This document shows positions 36,579 to 44,870 of a stretch of 64,000 nucleotides of DNA, piece by piece. Every line of letters begins with the position of its first letter. The stretch's first letter is position 1. Source of the DNA: Flavobacterium enshiense DK69 (GTDB lineage: Bacteria; Bacteroidota; Bacteroidia; Flavobacteriales; Flavobacteriaceae); NCBI RefSeq assembly GCF_000498495.1, contig NZ_AVCS01000015.1:124001-188000 (forward strand), read 5' to 3'. The translations under genes were made by a program, and so were the position numbers. The notes under the pieces were generated by a model, which made no database searches, was not told the DNA's origin, and worked only from the letters and a program-made list of their open reading frames with translations.

Positions 36579-37916
36579 ATGTTTGATAATTTAAGCGATA
36601 AACTCGATAAAGCCTTTCATATATTAAAGGGGCACGGAAAAATCACCGAAGTAAACGTTGCGGATACTTTAAAAGAGGTTCGTCGTGCTTTACTTGATGC
36701 CGATGTTAACTTTAAGATTGCCAAAGATTTTACCACTCGCGTAAAAGAGAAAGCTATCGGTCAGGATGTATTAACAACATTACAGCCGGGTCAGTTGATG
36801 GTGAAACTTGTAAAAGACGAGTTGACGGAATTGATGGGAGGTGATGTGTCAGGAATTACCTTGACGGGAAGCCCTACCGTGATTTTAATGTCTGGTTTAC
36901 AGGGTTCGGGTAAAACCACTTTCTCCGGTAAGCTGGCTAATTTCCTAAAAACCAAAAAAGGAAAGAAACCGCTTTTGGTAGCCTGTGATATTTACCGTCC
37001 GGCGGCGATTAATCAGTTGCACGTAGTTGGTGAGCAGATTGGTGTTGAAGTATATTCAGAGCCTGAAAATAAAAACGCGGTTTCCATTGCTGAAAATGCA
37101 ATCAAACATGCTAAATCTAACGGTTTCAATGTTGTAATTGTCGATACGGCCGGTCGTTTGGCGGTAGATGAAGAGATGATGACCGAGATCGCAAACGTTC
37201 ACAAAGCAATCCAGCCTCAGGAAACATTATTCGTAGTGGATTCCATGACAGGACAGGATGCCGTGAATACTGCTAAAGCGTTTAATGATCGATTGAATTT
37301 CGACGGAGTGGTATTGACCAAATTAGATGGTGATACCCGTGGTGGAGCAGCGATTTCCATCAAATCCGTAGTGAATAAACCGATTAAATTTATCGGTACG
37401 GGTGAAAAAATGGAAGCGATTGACGTTTTCTACCCATCTCGTATGGCAGACCGTATTCTTGGAATGGGAGACGTTGTTTCCTTAGTAGAAAGAGCACAGG
37501 AGCAATACGATGAAGAAGAGGCTCGTAAATTACAGAAGAAAATTGCCAAAAACGAATTCGGTTTCGATGATTTCTTAACGCAAATCCAACAGGTGAAAAA
37601 AATGGGTAACATGAAAGACTTAGTCGGCATGATCCCTGGAGCCGGAAAAGCGTTAAAAGATGTTGAAATTGAAGATGATGCTTTCAAACATATTGAGGCA
37701 ATTATTCATTCGATGACACCGGCAGAAAGAACTAAACCTGCACTTTTAGATGCGAAACGCAAACTGAGAATCGCAAAAGGTTCGGGTACTGATATTCAAC
37801 AGGTAAATCAGTTGCTGAAACAGTTCGACCAAATGAGCAAAATGATGAAGATGATGCAGGGAGCAGGAGGTAAAAACCTAATGCGAATGATGGGCGGAAT
37901 GAAAGGAATGAGATAG
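36579..37916 (+). CDS. ffh: Signal recognition particle protein Ffh
   Basis: GTPase subunit of the signal recognition particle that brings nascent membrane proteins to FtsY and SecYEG. The 445 residues contain the N domain (MFDNLSDKLDKAFHILKGHG), the GTPase domain with P-loop MSGLQGSGKTTFSGKLA, the DTAGRL motif, TKLDGDTRGGAA and the closing GTGEKMEAIDVF. The methionine-rich M domain for SRP RNA and signal peptides ends QMSKMMKMMQGAGG and MMGGMKGMR. No SRP RNA gene is recognisable next to it. Confidence 0.97.
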   Translation: MFDNLSDKLDKAFHILKGHGKITEVNVADTLKEVRRALLDADVNFKIAKDFTTRVKEKAIGQDVLTTLQPGQLMVKLVKDELTELMGGDVSGITLTGSPTVILMSGLQGSGKTTFSGKLANFLKTKKGKKPLLVACDIYRPAAINQLHVVGEQIGVEVYSEPENKNAVSIAENAIKHAKSNGFNVVIVDTAGRLAVDEEMMTEIANVHKAIQPQETLFVVDSMTGQDAVNTAKAFNDRLNFDGVVLTKLDGDTRGGAAISIKSVVNKPIKFIGTGEKMEAIDVFYPSRMADRILGMGDVVSLVERAQEQYDEEEARKLQKKIAKNEFGFDDFLTQIQQVKKMGNMKDLVGMIPGAGKALKDVEIEDDAFKHIEAIIHSMTPAERTKPALLDAKRKLRIAKGSGTDIQQVNQLLKQFDQMSKMMKMMQGAGGKNLMRMMGGMKGMR

Positions 37917-37926
37917 AGGAATAATA

Positions 37927-37957
37927 AAGACGTGAGCAATCGCGTCTTCTTTTTTTA
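37927..37957 (+). terminator. Terminator between ffh and folD
   Basis: AAGACG / CGTCTT with a ten-base loop (37927-37948), followed by a C and a T run. Confidence 0.7.
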
Positions 37958-37977
37958 ATAAAATACAACAATATAAA

Positions 37978-38859
37978 ATGCAACTATTAGACGGAAAAAA
38001 GACTGCAGAAGATATTAAGGTGGAAATTGCTGCCGAAGTTCAGAAGATGAAAGCTAAAGGGGAAAAAGTGCCTCATTTGGCGGCAATCATCGTAGGTAAT
38101 GACGGTGCAAGTTTGACCTATGTTGGAAGCAAAGTAAAAGCGTGCGAGCGTGTGGGCTTTGAATCGACATTGGTTAAAATGCCAAGCACTACTTCGGAAA
38201 CTGAATTGCTTAGAAAAATCAAAGAATTGAACGAGGATGATAATATCGACGGATTTATTGTTCAGTTGCCGTTACCGGATCAGATTGATGAACAGAAAGT
38301 GCTTATGGCAATCGACCCGAGTAAAGATGTAGACGGTTTCCACCCTGAAAACTTCGGAAAAATGGCGTTGGATATGAGTACGTTCATTCCTGCGACTCCA
38401 TTCGGAATTTTGGAATTATTGGAGCGTTATAATGTGGATACTGCTGGAAAACATACTGTTGTTATCGGAAGAAGTCATATTGTGGGCCGTCCGATGAGTA
38501 TCTTAATGGGGCGCAAAGGATTTCCTGGGAACTCAACGGTTACCTTAACGCACAGTCATACAAAAAACATTACTCAGATTACCAGTCAGGCAGATATTAT
38601 CATTACTGCTTTAGGGGTGCCAAATTACCTGAAAGCCGAAATGGTTAAAGACGATGTAGTGGTAATTGACGTAGGAATTACGCGTGTAGCGGATGAAAAC
38701 AATCCTAAAGGATATGTAATCACCGGTGATGTTGATTTTGAAAATGTATCTAAGAAAGCATCTTTCATTACGCCTGTTCCGGGCGGAGTTGGGCCTATGA
38801 CCATCGCCATGCTGATGAAGAACACTTTATTGGCCAGAGAACAAAAAATGGCGAAATAA
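37978..38859 (+). CDS. folD: Bifunctional methylenetetrahydrofolate dehydrogenase/cyclohydrolase FolD
   Basis: One-carbon enzyme of 293 residues that oxidises 5,10-methylene-THF and hydrolyses the product to 10-formyl-THF. Marks are LTYVGSKVKACERVGF with the catalytic Lys of the YxxxK motif, FIVQLPLPDQID, DVDGFHPENFGKM, VIGRSHIVGRPMSILM for the cofactor and the terminal TPVPGGVGPMTIAMLMKNT. The usual PCTP reads PATP, as in many Bacteroidota. The GNAT gene starts directly after its stop. Confidence 0.96.
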   Translation: MQLLDGKKTAEDIKVEIAAEVQKMKAKGEKVPHLAAIIVGNDGASLTYVGSKVKACERVGFESTLVKMPSTTSETELLRKIKELNEDDNIDGFIVQLPLPDQIDEQKVLMAIDPSKDVDGFHPENFGKMALDMSTFIPATPFGILELLERYNVDTAGKHTVVIGRSHIVGRPMSILMGRKGFPGNSTVTLTHSHTKNITQITSQADIIITALGVPNYLKAEMVKDDVVVIDVGITRVADENNPKGYVITGDVDFENVSKKASFITPVPGGVGPMTIAMLMKNTLLAREQKMAK

Positions 38860-39351
38860 ATGCAGATTTTCGTTGCTGATAAAAGCCAATTGACCGTCAT
38901 TCGCGATTTAGCATATAAAATCTGGCCGGATGCTTACGGGGAAATTCTCTCGGAAGCCCAGTTGGACTATATGCTCGAGAATTTCTATGCCATACCGGCT
39001 TTGGAAAAGCAAATGGAAATGGGGCATGTGTTTTTATTGGCCGAAGAAAATGATGTTTTTTACGGGTTTGCCTCATACGAAGTAAATTGCAAATCCACAG
39101 GGAAAACCAAACTGCATAAAATTTATGTTCTTACTGAAACACAGGGAAAAGGAGTTGGGAAACTGCTTTTATCAGCAGTGGAAAAGGCAGCCATTAAAGC
39201 TAGCAACTCACATGTTTTTCTTAATGTAAACAGATATAACAATGCTCAGGAATTTTACAAACGCCTGGGTTTTGAAATTATTCATCAGGAAGATATCGAA
39301 ATTGGTCAGGGGTATCTCATGGAAGATTTCGTTATGGAAAAACCTTTATAG
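38860..39351 (+). CDS. GNAT family N-acetyltransferase
   Basis: A 163-residue acetyltransferase with the acetyl-CoA-binding motif A as KLHKIYVLTETQGKGVGKLL (about 88-107; Q-x-x-G-x-G) and motif B as NRYNNAQEFYKRLGFEII. The acceptor substrate is unknown. Its ATG follows the folD TAA with no gap, so the two are co-translated; the link to folate metabolism may only be positional. A palindromic terminator follows. Confidence 0.88.
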   Translation: MQIFVADKSQLTVIRDLAYKIWPDAYGEILSEAQLDYMLENFYAIPALEKQMEMGHVFLLAEENDVFYGFASYEVNCKSTGKTKLHKIYVLTETQGKGVGKLLLSAVEKAAIKASNSHVFLNVNRYNNAQEFYKRLGFEIIHQEDIEIGQGYLMEDFVMEKPL

Positions 39352-39357
39352 AAAAAT

Positions 39358-39389
39358 AAAAAACCCAAGATTTAAATCTTGGGTTTTTT
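39358..39389. terminator. Bidirectional palindromic terminator
   Basis: AACCCAAGATTT / AAATCTTGGGTT is a perfect palindrome followed by T and preceded by A. It serves both the GNAT gene and the converging pseudouridine synthase gene. Confidence 0.85.
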
Positions 39390-39443
39390 ATTTTAAGTGA
39401 GTCGAGATTATTCGCCCGGGAAAATGAAAACATTGATTCCCGT

Positions 39444-40265
39444 TTACTTTCGGTTAGGTCTGCGATTGTTATTTCTCGGTGGGAGCGTTTTTTTGAATTC
39501 ACGTTGAACGGGTCTTTTCGTTTCCACTTTTGGCAGACTCGCTTCTTCCGTTTTGCTGGAAGGTTCAATAAGTTGGTTTAGTTCCTGGATTTCAGCATCT
39601 GTTAAATCTCGGTAGCGTCCGATAGCGACATCTAATGAAATATTGATGATTCGGATACGTTTTAAGGCAGTTACTTCATAGCCCAAATATTCACACATGC
39701 GGCGAATTTGTCGGTTTAAACCTTGTGTGAGTATGATTCGGAAAACAAACTTGCTGATTTGCTCAACTTTACATTTTTTGGTAATGGTGTCTAAAATCGG
39801 TACGCCATTACCCATGCGTTGAATAAAACGTTCAGTGATAGGTTTGTTTACAGTTACGACATATTCTTTTTCGTGGTTGTTACGCGCACGAAGAATTTTG
39901 TTTACAATATCCCCGTCATCAGTCATGAAAATCAAGCCCTCACTGGCTTTATCCAGTCGTCCTATAGGAAAGATGCGTTTAGGATAATTGATATAGTCAA
40001 CGATATTGTTCTTAACACTCTGATTTGTGGTGCATTCGATTCCGACTGGTTTGTTGAATGCTAAATATATCGGTTTGGAGGTTTTTTCACGAATCAGCCT
40101 TCCATCCACGCGGATTTCGTCTTCCTGCGACACTTTTGTGCCCATTTCAGGAACTACTCCATTGATGGTTATGCGGCCTTCTTCCAAGAGTTTATCGGCT
40201 TCTCTTCTTGAGCAATAGCCTGTTTCCGAAAGGAATTTGTTGATGCGTGTTTTGTTTTCTTCCAT
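39444..40265 (-). CDS. rRNA pseudouridine synthase (RluF/RluB family)
   Basis: A 273-residue RNA-modifying enzyme. An S4 RNA-binding domain lies at 6-50 (TRINKFLSETGYCSRREADK). The catalytic domain has FPIGRLDKASEGLIFMTDDG with the nucleophilic Asp in GRLD, then TQGLNRQIRRMCEYLGY. These are RsuA/RluB/RluF marks; the RQIRRMCEYLGYEVTALKRI context favours RluF, which makes pseudouridine in 23S rRNA. The lysine/arginine-rich C-terminus (KKTLPPRNNNRRPNRK) is an extra basic tail. Transcribed alone. Confidence 0.9.
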   Translation of the reverse strand: MEENKTRINKFLSETGYCSRREADKLLEEGRITINGVVPEMGTKVSQEDEIRVDGRLIREKTSKPIYLAFNKPVGIECTTNQSVKNNIVDYINYPKRIFPIGRLDKASEGLIFMTDDGDIVNKILRARNNHEKEYVVTVNKPITERFIQRMGNGVPILDTITKKCKVEQISKFVFRIILTQGLNRQIRRMCEYLGYEVTALKRIRIINISLDVAIGRYRDLTDAEIQELNQLIEPSSKTEEASLPKVETKRPVQREFKKTLPPRNNNRRPNRK

Positions 40266-40357
40266 AGTGCAAAAATAGTACTTATTTAAATAATAGCATT
40301 CTTTGCCAAGCTGCAGATTAACTTTTTAATATCTTTGAATCTTAAAACGTTAGCAAA

Positions 40358-42019
40358 TTGAAAAAAACTGTACTATTATTCCTTTTTTTAAACTTGTCCC
40401 TTTTTGCCCAAAACCAAAAAGGTGAATTTCGTTTAGCGCCTAATTCAGATCGGCATGAACTCTATGTGTCTTTATCTGAAGAGTTTATTTTTAAAGATGA
40501 AAATTATACAGAAGTTCTATTGCGGGTTGATAAAATTAAGTCTCTCATGGCGGAATTCAGCATCGGATTCCAAAAAGGGATTTCGATTCCGAATGAAAAA
40601 ATTGAAAAGCTTTTTTTGGCAGCCAAACAAAATGGGCATGACGGGAAATCCGTTTTGAAATTACGGAATATACTTAAAGTTGTTGTCGATAATCCTTCTA
40701 ATGAACGTTTATTGGTTTTGGCAAAACGTCTGGAAGAACTTGATGAGGTTAACTATTGCAGTTTAATGTCTTTACAGCCGATTTTACCTCCTGGTGATAT
40801 TGCTCCGGCTACACCGAATTACGAATCTAATCAAACGTATTTGGATGCCAATCCTGGTGTGAATCTGCGCTATGCCTGGGGATTAGGGCTGGCCGGAAGT
40901 GGAATCCGAATTCGGGATGTCGAATACGGATTCAATAAAAATCACGAAGAATTGGTAGATCGTAATGTTTTTATTGCTGCTGGTATGACGGTTTCCACAA
41001 GTGCCGAAACGTCCTATACGGAACATGGAACATCGGTTTGCGGAATAATGTATGCTGATAAAGGTGCTTATGGGGTTTCGGGAATGGCTCATGGCGCAAC
41101 TGAAATGATATTGTTTCCGGAGTGGCAGCAAATTGGATATAATAGAGTAAATGCAGTTACTCAGGCTATTGCTAATTCAGTTGCTGGTGATGTCGTAGTT
41201 TATGAGATGCAGACATATGGGCAAGGCAATAATTATGTTCCTGCAGAGTTTGACAGTGTGATTTGGAATTTGACCAAAGCGGCAACCGATGCCGGAATCA
41301 TTATTGTGGCGGCGGCGGCTAACGGGAATCAGGACCTGGATTCGGCGTATTACACATCTTATATGGGTAGAGGAAATTCGGGAGCAATTATTGTAGGTGG
41401 TGGATTGCCAGATGTTTCGCATAACAGGATTACATACAGTACATATGGTTCCCGCGTAGATGTTCAGGGTTGGGCTGCTAATGTTCGTGCTTCCGGTTAT
41501 GGTGATCTGATCATGATTGGAGGTGATTTTAATCAAGCGTACACTAATTTTTCGGGAACCAGTTCTGCTACTCCAATTGTGGCGTCCTGTGTGGTTGTGC
41601 TGCAGTCATATTATCACAGTCTAACCGGAAATTATATGACTCCGTTGGCGATGCGTCAATTATTGCAGTTGACTGGAATTCCGCAAGGAACTGGTGTAGC
41701 TGGTAATATTGGGCCTTTGCCTAACATGCAAGCTGCCATTTTACGAATCAATCAGACTCTGAATGTTTCTGAAAATGAAACCTTGGCTTTTACAGTGTTC
41801 CCGAATCCAGTGGCTAATCATTTGGAATTAGTTGTGCCACAATCTGTTGGAGATACTGCTAAATTGGAAATTTACACTGCTTTAGGGCAGAAAGTTGTGG
41901 AGCAACCACTGCAGTCAGGTTATAATGGATATGATGTAGCAAAACTGTCTCAGGGATTGTATTTTGTGAAAATAACCGACGGAAAAAGGTCACACACTAA
42001 AAAAATCATAAAGCGATAA
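40358..42019 (+). CDS. S8 family serine peptidase with T9SS type A sorting domain
   Basis: A 553-residue secreted subtilase. The start is TTG at 40358 (no ATG before the signal peptide MKKTVLLFLFLNLSLFAQ). A propeptide-like region of about 160 residues precedes the catalytic domain: Asp187 in IRIRDVEYGFN, His223 in TEHGTSVCGI, oxyanion Asn in AAANGNQD and Ser402 in FSGTSSATPIVA. The last 75 residues form a type A sorting domain (FTVFPNPVANHLEL, ending KITDGKRSHTKKIIKR), so the protein is exported by the type IX system. A -7-like TATCTTTG (40330-40337) lies upstream. Confidence 0.93.
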   Translation: MKKTVLLFLFLNLSLFAQNQKGEFRLAPNSDRHELYVSLSEEFIFKDENYTEVLLRVDKIKSLMAEFSIGFQKGISIPNEKIEKLFLAAKQNGHDGKSVLKLRNILKVVVDNPSNERLLVLAKRLEELDEVNYCSLMSLQPILPPGDIAPATPNYESNQTYLDANPGVNLRYAWGLGLAGSGIRIRDVEYGFNKNHEELVDRNVFIAAGMTVSTSAETSYTEHGTSVCGIMYADKGAYGVSGMAHGATEMILFPEWQQIGYNRVNAVTQAIANSVAGDVVVYEMQTYGQGNNYVPAEFDSVIWNLTKAATDAGIIIVAAAANGNQDLDSAYYTSYMGRGNSGAIIVGGGLPDVSHNRITYSTYGSRVDVQGWAANVRASGYGDLIMIGGDFNQAYTNFSGTSSATPIVASCVVVLQSYYHSLTGNYMTPLAMRQLLQLTGIPQGTGVAGNIGPLPNMQAAILRINQTLNVSENETLAFTVFPNPVANHLELVVPQSVGDTAKLEIYTALGQKVVEQPLQSGYNGYDVAKLSQGLYFVKITDGKRSHTKKIIKR

Positions 42020-42021
42020 TT

Positions 42022-42876
42022 TTATTCTTCAAATAGGAAGATGTTGATTAGCTGATATAGTTTTTCATCATGTAAACTGTGTCCTAATCCTTTGGTTTCA
42101 ATGAATTTTGCCGATTTCCATGCGTTGGCAATTTCTTTGCCTTCGTTGAATGAAACAACATCATCGTCAACATCATGCGCTATTAAACCTTTAAGGTTAA
42201 AAGTGGATGCGAATTTTTTTCCTGAAAATTCAGATGGATGTAGGTTGAAGCGTTCTGTGAACTTTTCGGTCAGTAATTGAAAAGTTTTGTTATTAAGGCT
42301 GATTGTTTTTTTGTAGTTGCTCAGAAGAATTTCAAACTCGCTCGGAGCTCCTAAAATCACCATTTTTTGCAAAATCGGATTGTTGTACTTGAAATGATAG
42401 TATAAACACGTAGCGCCTCCCATGGAATGTCCGATTATGTACTGTGGCTGAAATCGTTCAACCAAAGCATTGACATGTTTTGCATATTGTGGAATGTTGA
42501 ACTCAATACCGCTGGAGAGTCCTTGTCCTGGACCGTCTAATGCGATAATAGTGCTTTTCGATTTTCTTAAATATTTGATGAATTGCTCCCATCGGGATGC
42601 GTTGCTTTCCCATCCGTGAACAAGTAATATTTTTTTTTCATTGCCTCTCCAAGTATAGGTTTGAATGCTGTGATCTTCGTGTAGGAGGACTTCGTGTTCT
42701 GCTTCTTTCAGGATATCCGGAATGGCATTGGGGAGCAGCTTTCCTTCACGTGGCACCGTAAAGTATTTGTAGGCCAAAAGCGCTGCTTTTTCGGGAAAAA
42801 CATAGCTCATCAGGTTAATGTATAGCCCGATGGATTTTGTTAGGATAAAATAAGATATTTTGTCGATTTGTTCCAT
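42022..42876 (-). CDS. Alpha/beta hydrolase
   Basis: A 284-residue alpha/beta-hydrolase. Marks: ILLVHGWESNASRWEQFIKY (oxyanion HG), the nucleophile elbow YIIGHSMGGATCLYYHF, a late Asp in GLIAHDVDDDVVSF and the His in IETKGLGHSLHDEK. Substrate unknown; it has no signal peptide, so it is cytoplasmic or membrane-associated. The coding strand places a terminator-like hairpin with a buried GGAGG directly before its ATG. It ends close to the converging S8 peptidase gene. Confidence 0.85.
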   Translation of the reverse strand: MEQIDKISYFILTKSIGLYINLMSYVFPEKAALLAYKYFTVPREGKLLPNAIPDILKEAEHEVLLHEDHSIQTYTWRGNEKKILLVHGWESNASRWEQFIKYLRKSKSTIIALDGPGQGLSSGIEFNIPQYAKHVNALVERFQPQYIIGHSMGGATCLYYHFKYNNPILQKMVILGAPSEFEILLSNYKKTISLNNKTFQLLTEKFTERFNLHPSEFSGKKFASTFNLKGLIAHDVDDDVVSFNEGKEIANAWKSAKFIETKGLGHSLHDEKLYQLINIFLFEE

Positions 42877-42901
42877 AAAAAAAAGCCTCCGTTTGGAGAC
42901 T
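42877..42901 (-). terminator. Hairpin with T run between the coiled-coil gene and the hydrolase ATG
   Basis: On the minus strand AGTCTCC-AAAC-GGAGGCT (42901-42884) followed by eight T and then immediately the hydrolase ATG. It looks like an intrinsic terminator for the upstream gene; its right arm contains GGAGG nine bases before the ATG. Confidence 0.7.
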
Positions 42902-42910
42902 TTAAGTTAC

Positions 42911-43690
42911 TTATAATTTCGCAAATAATTGCTGAATTTTTTCTTTTTCTTCATCGGCTAAAGCGCTGTCAACCAAAATTCTTCCACTGTGCTCATCGGT
43001 GATGATTTTCTTTCTGGAAGCAATCTCCATTTGTGTTTGAGGCGGAATAGTGAAGAATGACCCTGCAGAAGCACCACGCTCGATTGAAACAACAGCCAAT
43101 CCGTTTCTCACGCTGGTTCTGATTCTGTCGTAAGCGTTTAATAAACGCTCTTCGATTTGATCGCGGAATTCTACTGATTTACCAGATAAGAAGTTTTCTT
43201 CTTTTTCTGTTTCAGCCATGATGTCGCTCAATTCGGATTTTTTGTGTTTTAAGTGTGTTTGTTTAGCGTCTAATCTTTCTTTAGTTTCAGCTAAAACTGT
43301 TTTTTTGTGCTCGATAGAAGCTTTCATCTCGCGAATGTGCTTCTCAGCCAATTGGATTTCCAACTCCTGGAACTCAACTTCTTTTGTTAAAGCGTTGAAT
43401 TCTCTGTTGTTGCGAACTTCTTTTTGCTGCTGTGCGTATTTTTTAATCGATTCTTTGTGGCTTTCGATAGCGTTTTTCTTTTCTTTGATTTGCTCTTCGA
43501 TAGTCTCTAAATCGTTTTTTAATTTTTCTAAACGAGTGCTTAATCCAGCAACTTCATCTTCTAAATCTTCCACTTCAAGAGGTAGTTCTCCTCTAACATT
43601 TCTGATCTCATCGATTCTTGAATCGACTAGCTGTAAATCATAAAGAGCTCTTAATTTTTCTTCTACACTTAGTTCTTTGATGTTTGCCAT
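42911..43690 (-). CDS. Coiled-coil protein of the C4-type zinc-ribbon family, zinc site lost
   Basis: A 259-residue protein with a long coiled coil (about 25-180), heavy in Glu and Lys, followed by a C-terminal module matching the zinc-ribbon end of this family (NGLAVVSIERGASAGSFFTI, then RKKIITDEHSGRILVD). Where relatives have CxxC pairs, this protein has Ser208, Ser211, Asp232 and Ser235, and it contains no cysteine at all. The ribbon fold is therefore likely kept without zinc. Function unknown; possible roles of relatives are in RNA or DNA processes. It lies three bases downstream of the Nif3-like gene on the same strand, a pairing often seen in bacteria. Confidence 0.85.
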   Translation of the reverse strand: MANIKELSVEEKLRALYDLQLVDSRIDEIRNVRGELPLEVEDLEDEVAGLSTRLEKLKNDLETIEEQIKEKKNAIESHKESIKKYAQQQKEVRNNREFNALTKEVEFQELEIQLAEKHIREMKASIEHKKTVLAETKERLDAKQTHLKHKKSELSDIMAETEKEENFLSGKSVEFRDQIEERLLNAYDRIRTSVRNGLAVVSIERGASAGSFFTIPPQTQMEIASRKKIITDEHSGRILVDSALADEEKEKIQQLFAKL

Positions 43691-43693
43691 ATT

Positions 43694-44788
43694 TTAAAAG
43701 TACTTAACTGGATTTGTATTTTCTTGCGATAAAATGATTGCAAAATTACTAATTTTTTTGGTAAGATAATCAACTATATAGTTTTTTGTAAATCTTTCAC
43801 TTTCAAAATGTCCGATATCTGCTAATAAGAGCTTGTTTTCGGCTTCATAAAACTGATGGTATTTCAAATCGGCAGTAAGGAAAGCATCCGCTCCGGAAGC
43901 TATGGCGTTCTTTATGGCAAAACTTCCTGACCCGCCTAAAACAGCTACTTTTTTTATCGGTTTGTTTAAAAACTGACTGTGTCGGATGCCGCCGCAATCC
44001 ATTTTTTCTTTTACAAATTGAAGGAAATCATGTTCCGGCATTTCGGTCGTTAATTCGCCAATCATTCCCAGGCCAATATTCTGATGTTGGTTCTCTAAAT
44101 TGTAAATTTCATATGCTACTTCTTCATAAGCATGGTTTCTAAAGAGCGCTTTCAGGATTTTTCCCTGTAAATGTTTCTCGAAAGTCACTTCGATTTTGAT
44201 TTCGTCATTTTCCACGAATTCAAAGCGTTCACCAACCTGCGGATTACTGTCTTCGTTACCCATATAAGTCCCGATGCCTTTAGAATTAAAGCTGCAGTCT
44301 TCATAATTGCCGATTTTTCCCGCTCCTGCATCAAATAACGCATTGCGCAGTTCTTCCACATTTTCTGGAATAGTGTAGGTGACCAGTTTCTGAATGAAAT
44401 TTTGCTTAGGAACAAGTATTTTAGTGTTGGTCAGTCCTAAAGCATTGCAGAAAATTTTGTTGACTCCCTGTTTGTGATTGTCCAAAGCCGTGTGGATGGC
44501 ATAAATGGCAATATCGTTTTTAATGGCTTTGATTACAGTGCGCTCCACATAGTTTTTTCCGGTGATTTTCTTCAATCCCGAAAATAAAATCGGATGGAAA
44601 CAAACAACCAGATTGCATTTTTTGGCAATGGCTTCGTCGATGACTGATTCTAAGGTATCATGGCAGACCAGAACACCGGTGGCTTCGGTATTGGAGTCTC
44701 CGACTAATAGTCCGACGTTGTCAAAATCTTCAGCATAGGCCAGTGGCGCCATTTCTTCTAAACGGGAAAGGATTTCTGCTATCTTCAT
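43694..44788 (-). CDS. Nif3-like dinuclear metal centre hexameric protein
   Basis: A 364-residue NIF3 family protein (GTP cyclohydrolase 1 type 2 homologue by name only). I chose ATG at 44788 because MKIAEILSRLEEMAPLAYAE fits the family start; the frame is open 18 codons further up. Metal ligands are seen in VVCFHPILFSGLKKI and AIHTALDNHKQGVNKI and in the C-terminal TADLKYHQFYEA and LADIGHFESERF. The length and the middle region (about 145-245) point to the CutA1/PII-like insertion of the YqfO type. The gene is divergent from lpxK and is followed, three bases on, by the coiled-coil gene. Confidence 0.88.
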   Translation of the reverse strand: MKIAEILSRLEEMAPLAYAEDFDNVGLLVGDSNTEATGVLVCHDTLESVIDEAIAKKCNLVVCFHPILFSGLKKITGKNYVERTVIKAIKNDIAIYAIHTALDNHKQGVNKIFCNALGLTNTKILVPKQNFIQKLVTYTIPENVEELRNALFDAGAGKIGNYEDCSFNSKGIGTYMGNEDSNPQVGERFEFVENDEIKIEVTFEKHLQGKILKALFRNHAYEEVAYEIYNLENQHQNIGLGMIGELTTEMPEHDFLQFVKEKMDCGGIRHSQFLNKPIKKVAVLGGSGSFAIKNAIASGADAFLTADLKYHQFYEAENKLLLADIGHFESERFTKNYIVDYLTKKISNFAIILSQENTNPVKYF

Positions 44789-44870
44789 GTGGGATAATTT
44801 TCTGAATAACAAAGTAACGAATAAACCTATTACTTTTTTCAAAAAGATAAAAAATAGCTACATTCGTATT

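Noticed and set aside
43218..43643. A 141-codon frame opposite the coiled-coil gene
   Set aside because: The Ser/Cys/Phe-rich translation is what antisense to Glu/Lys-rich coiled coil gives; not a Cys-rich gene.
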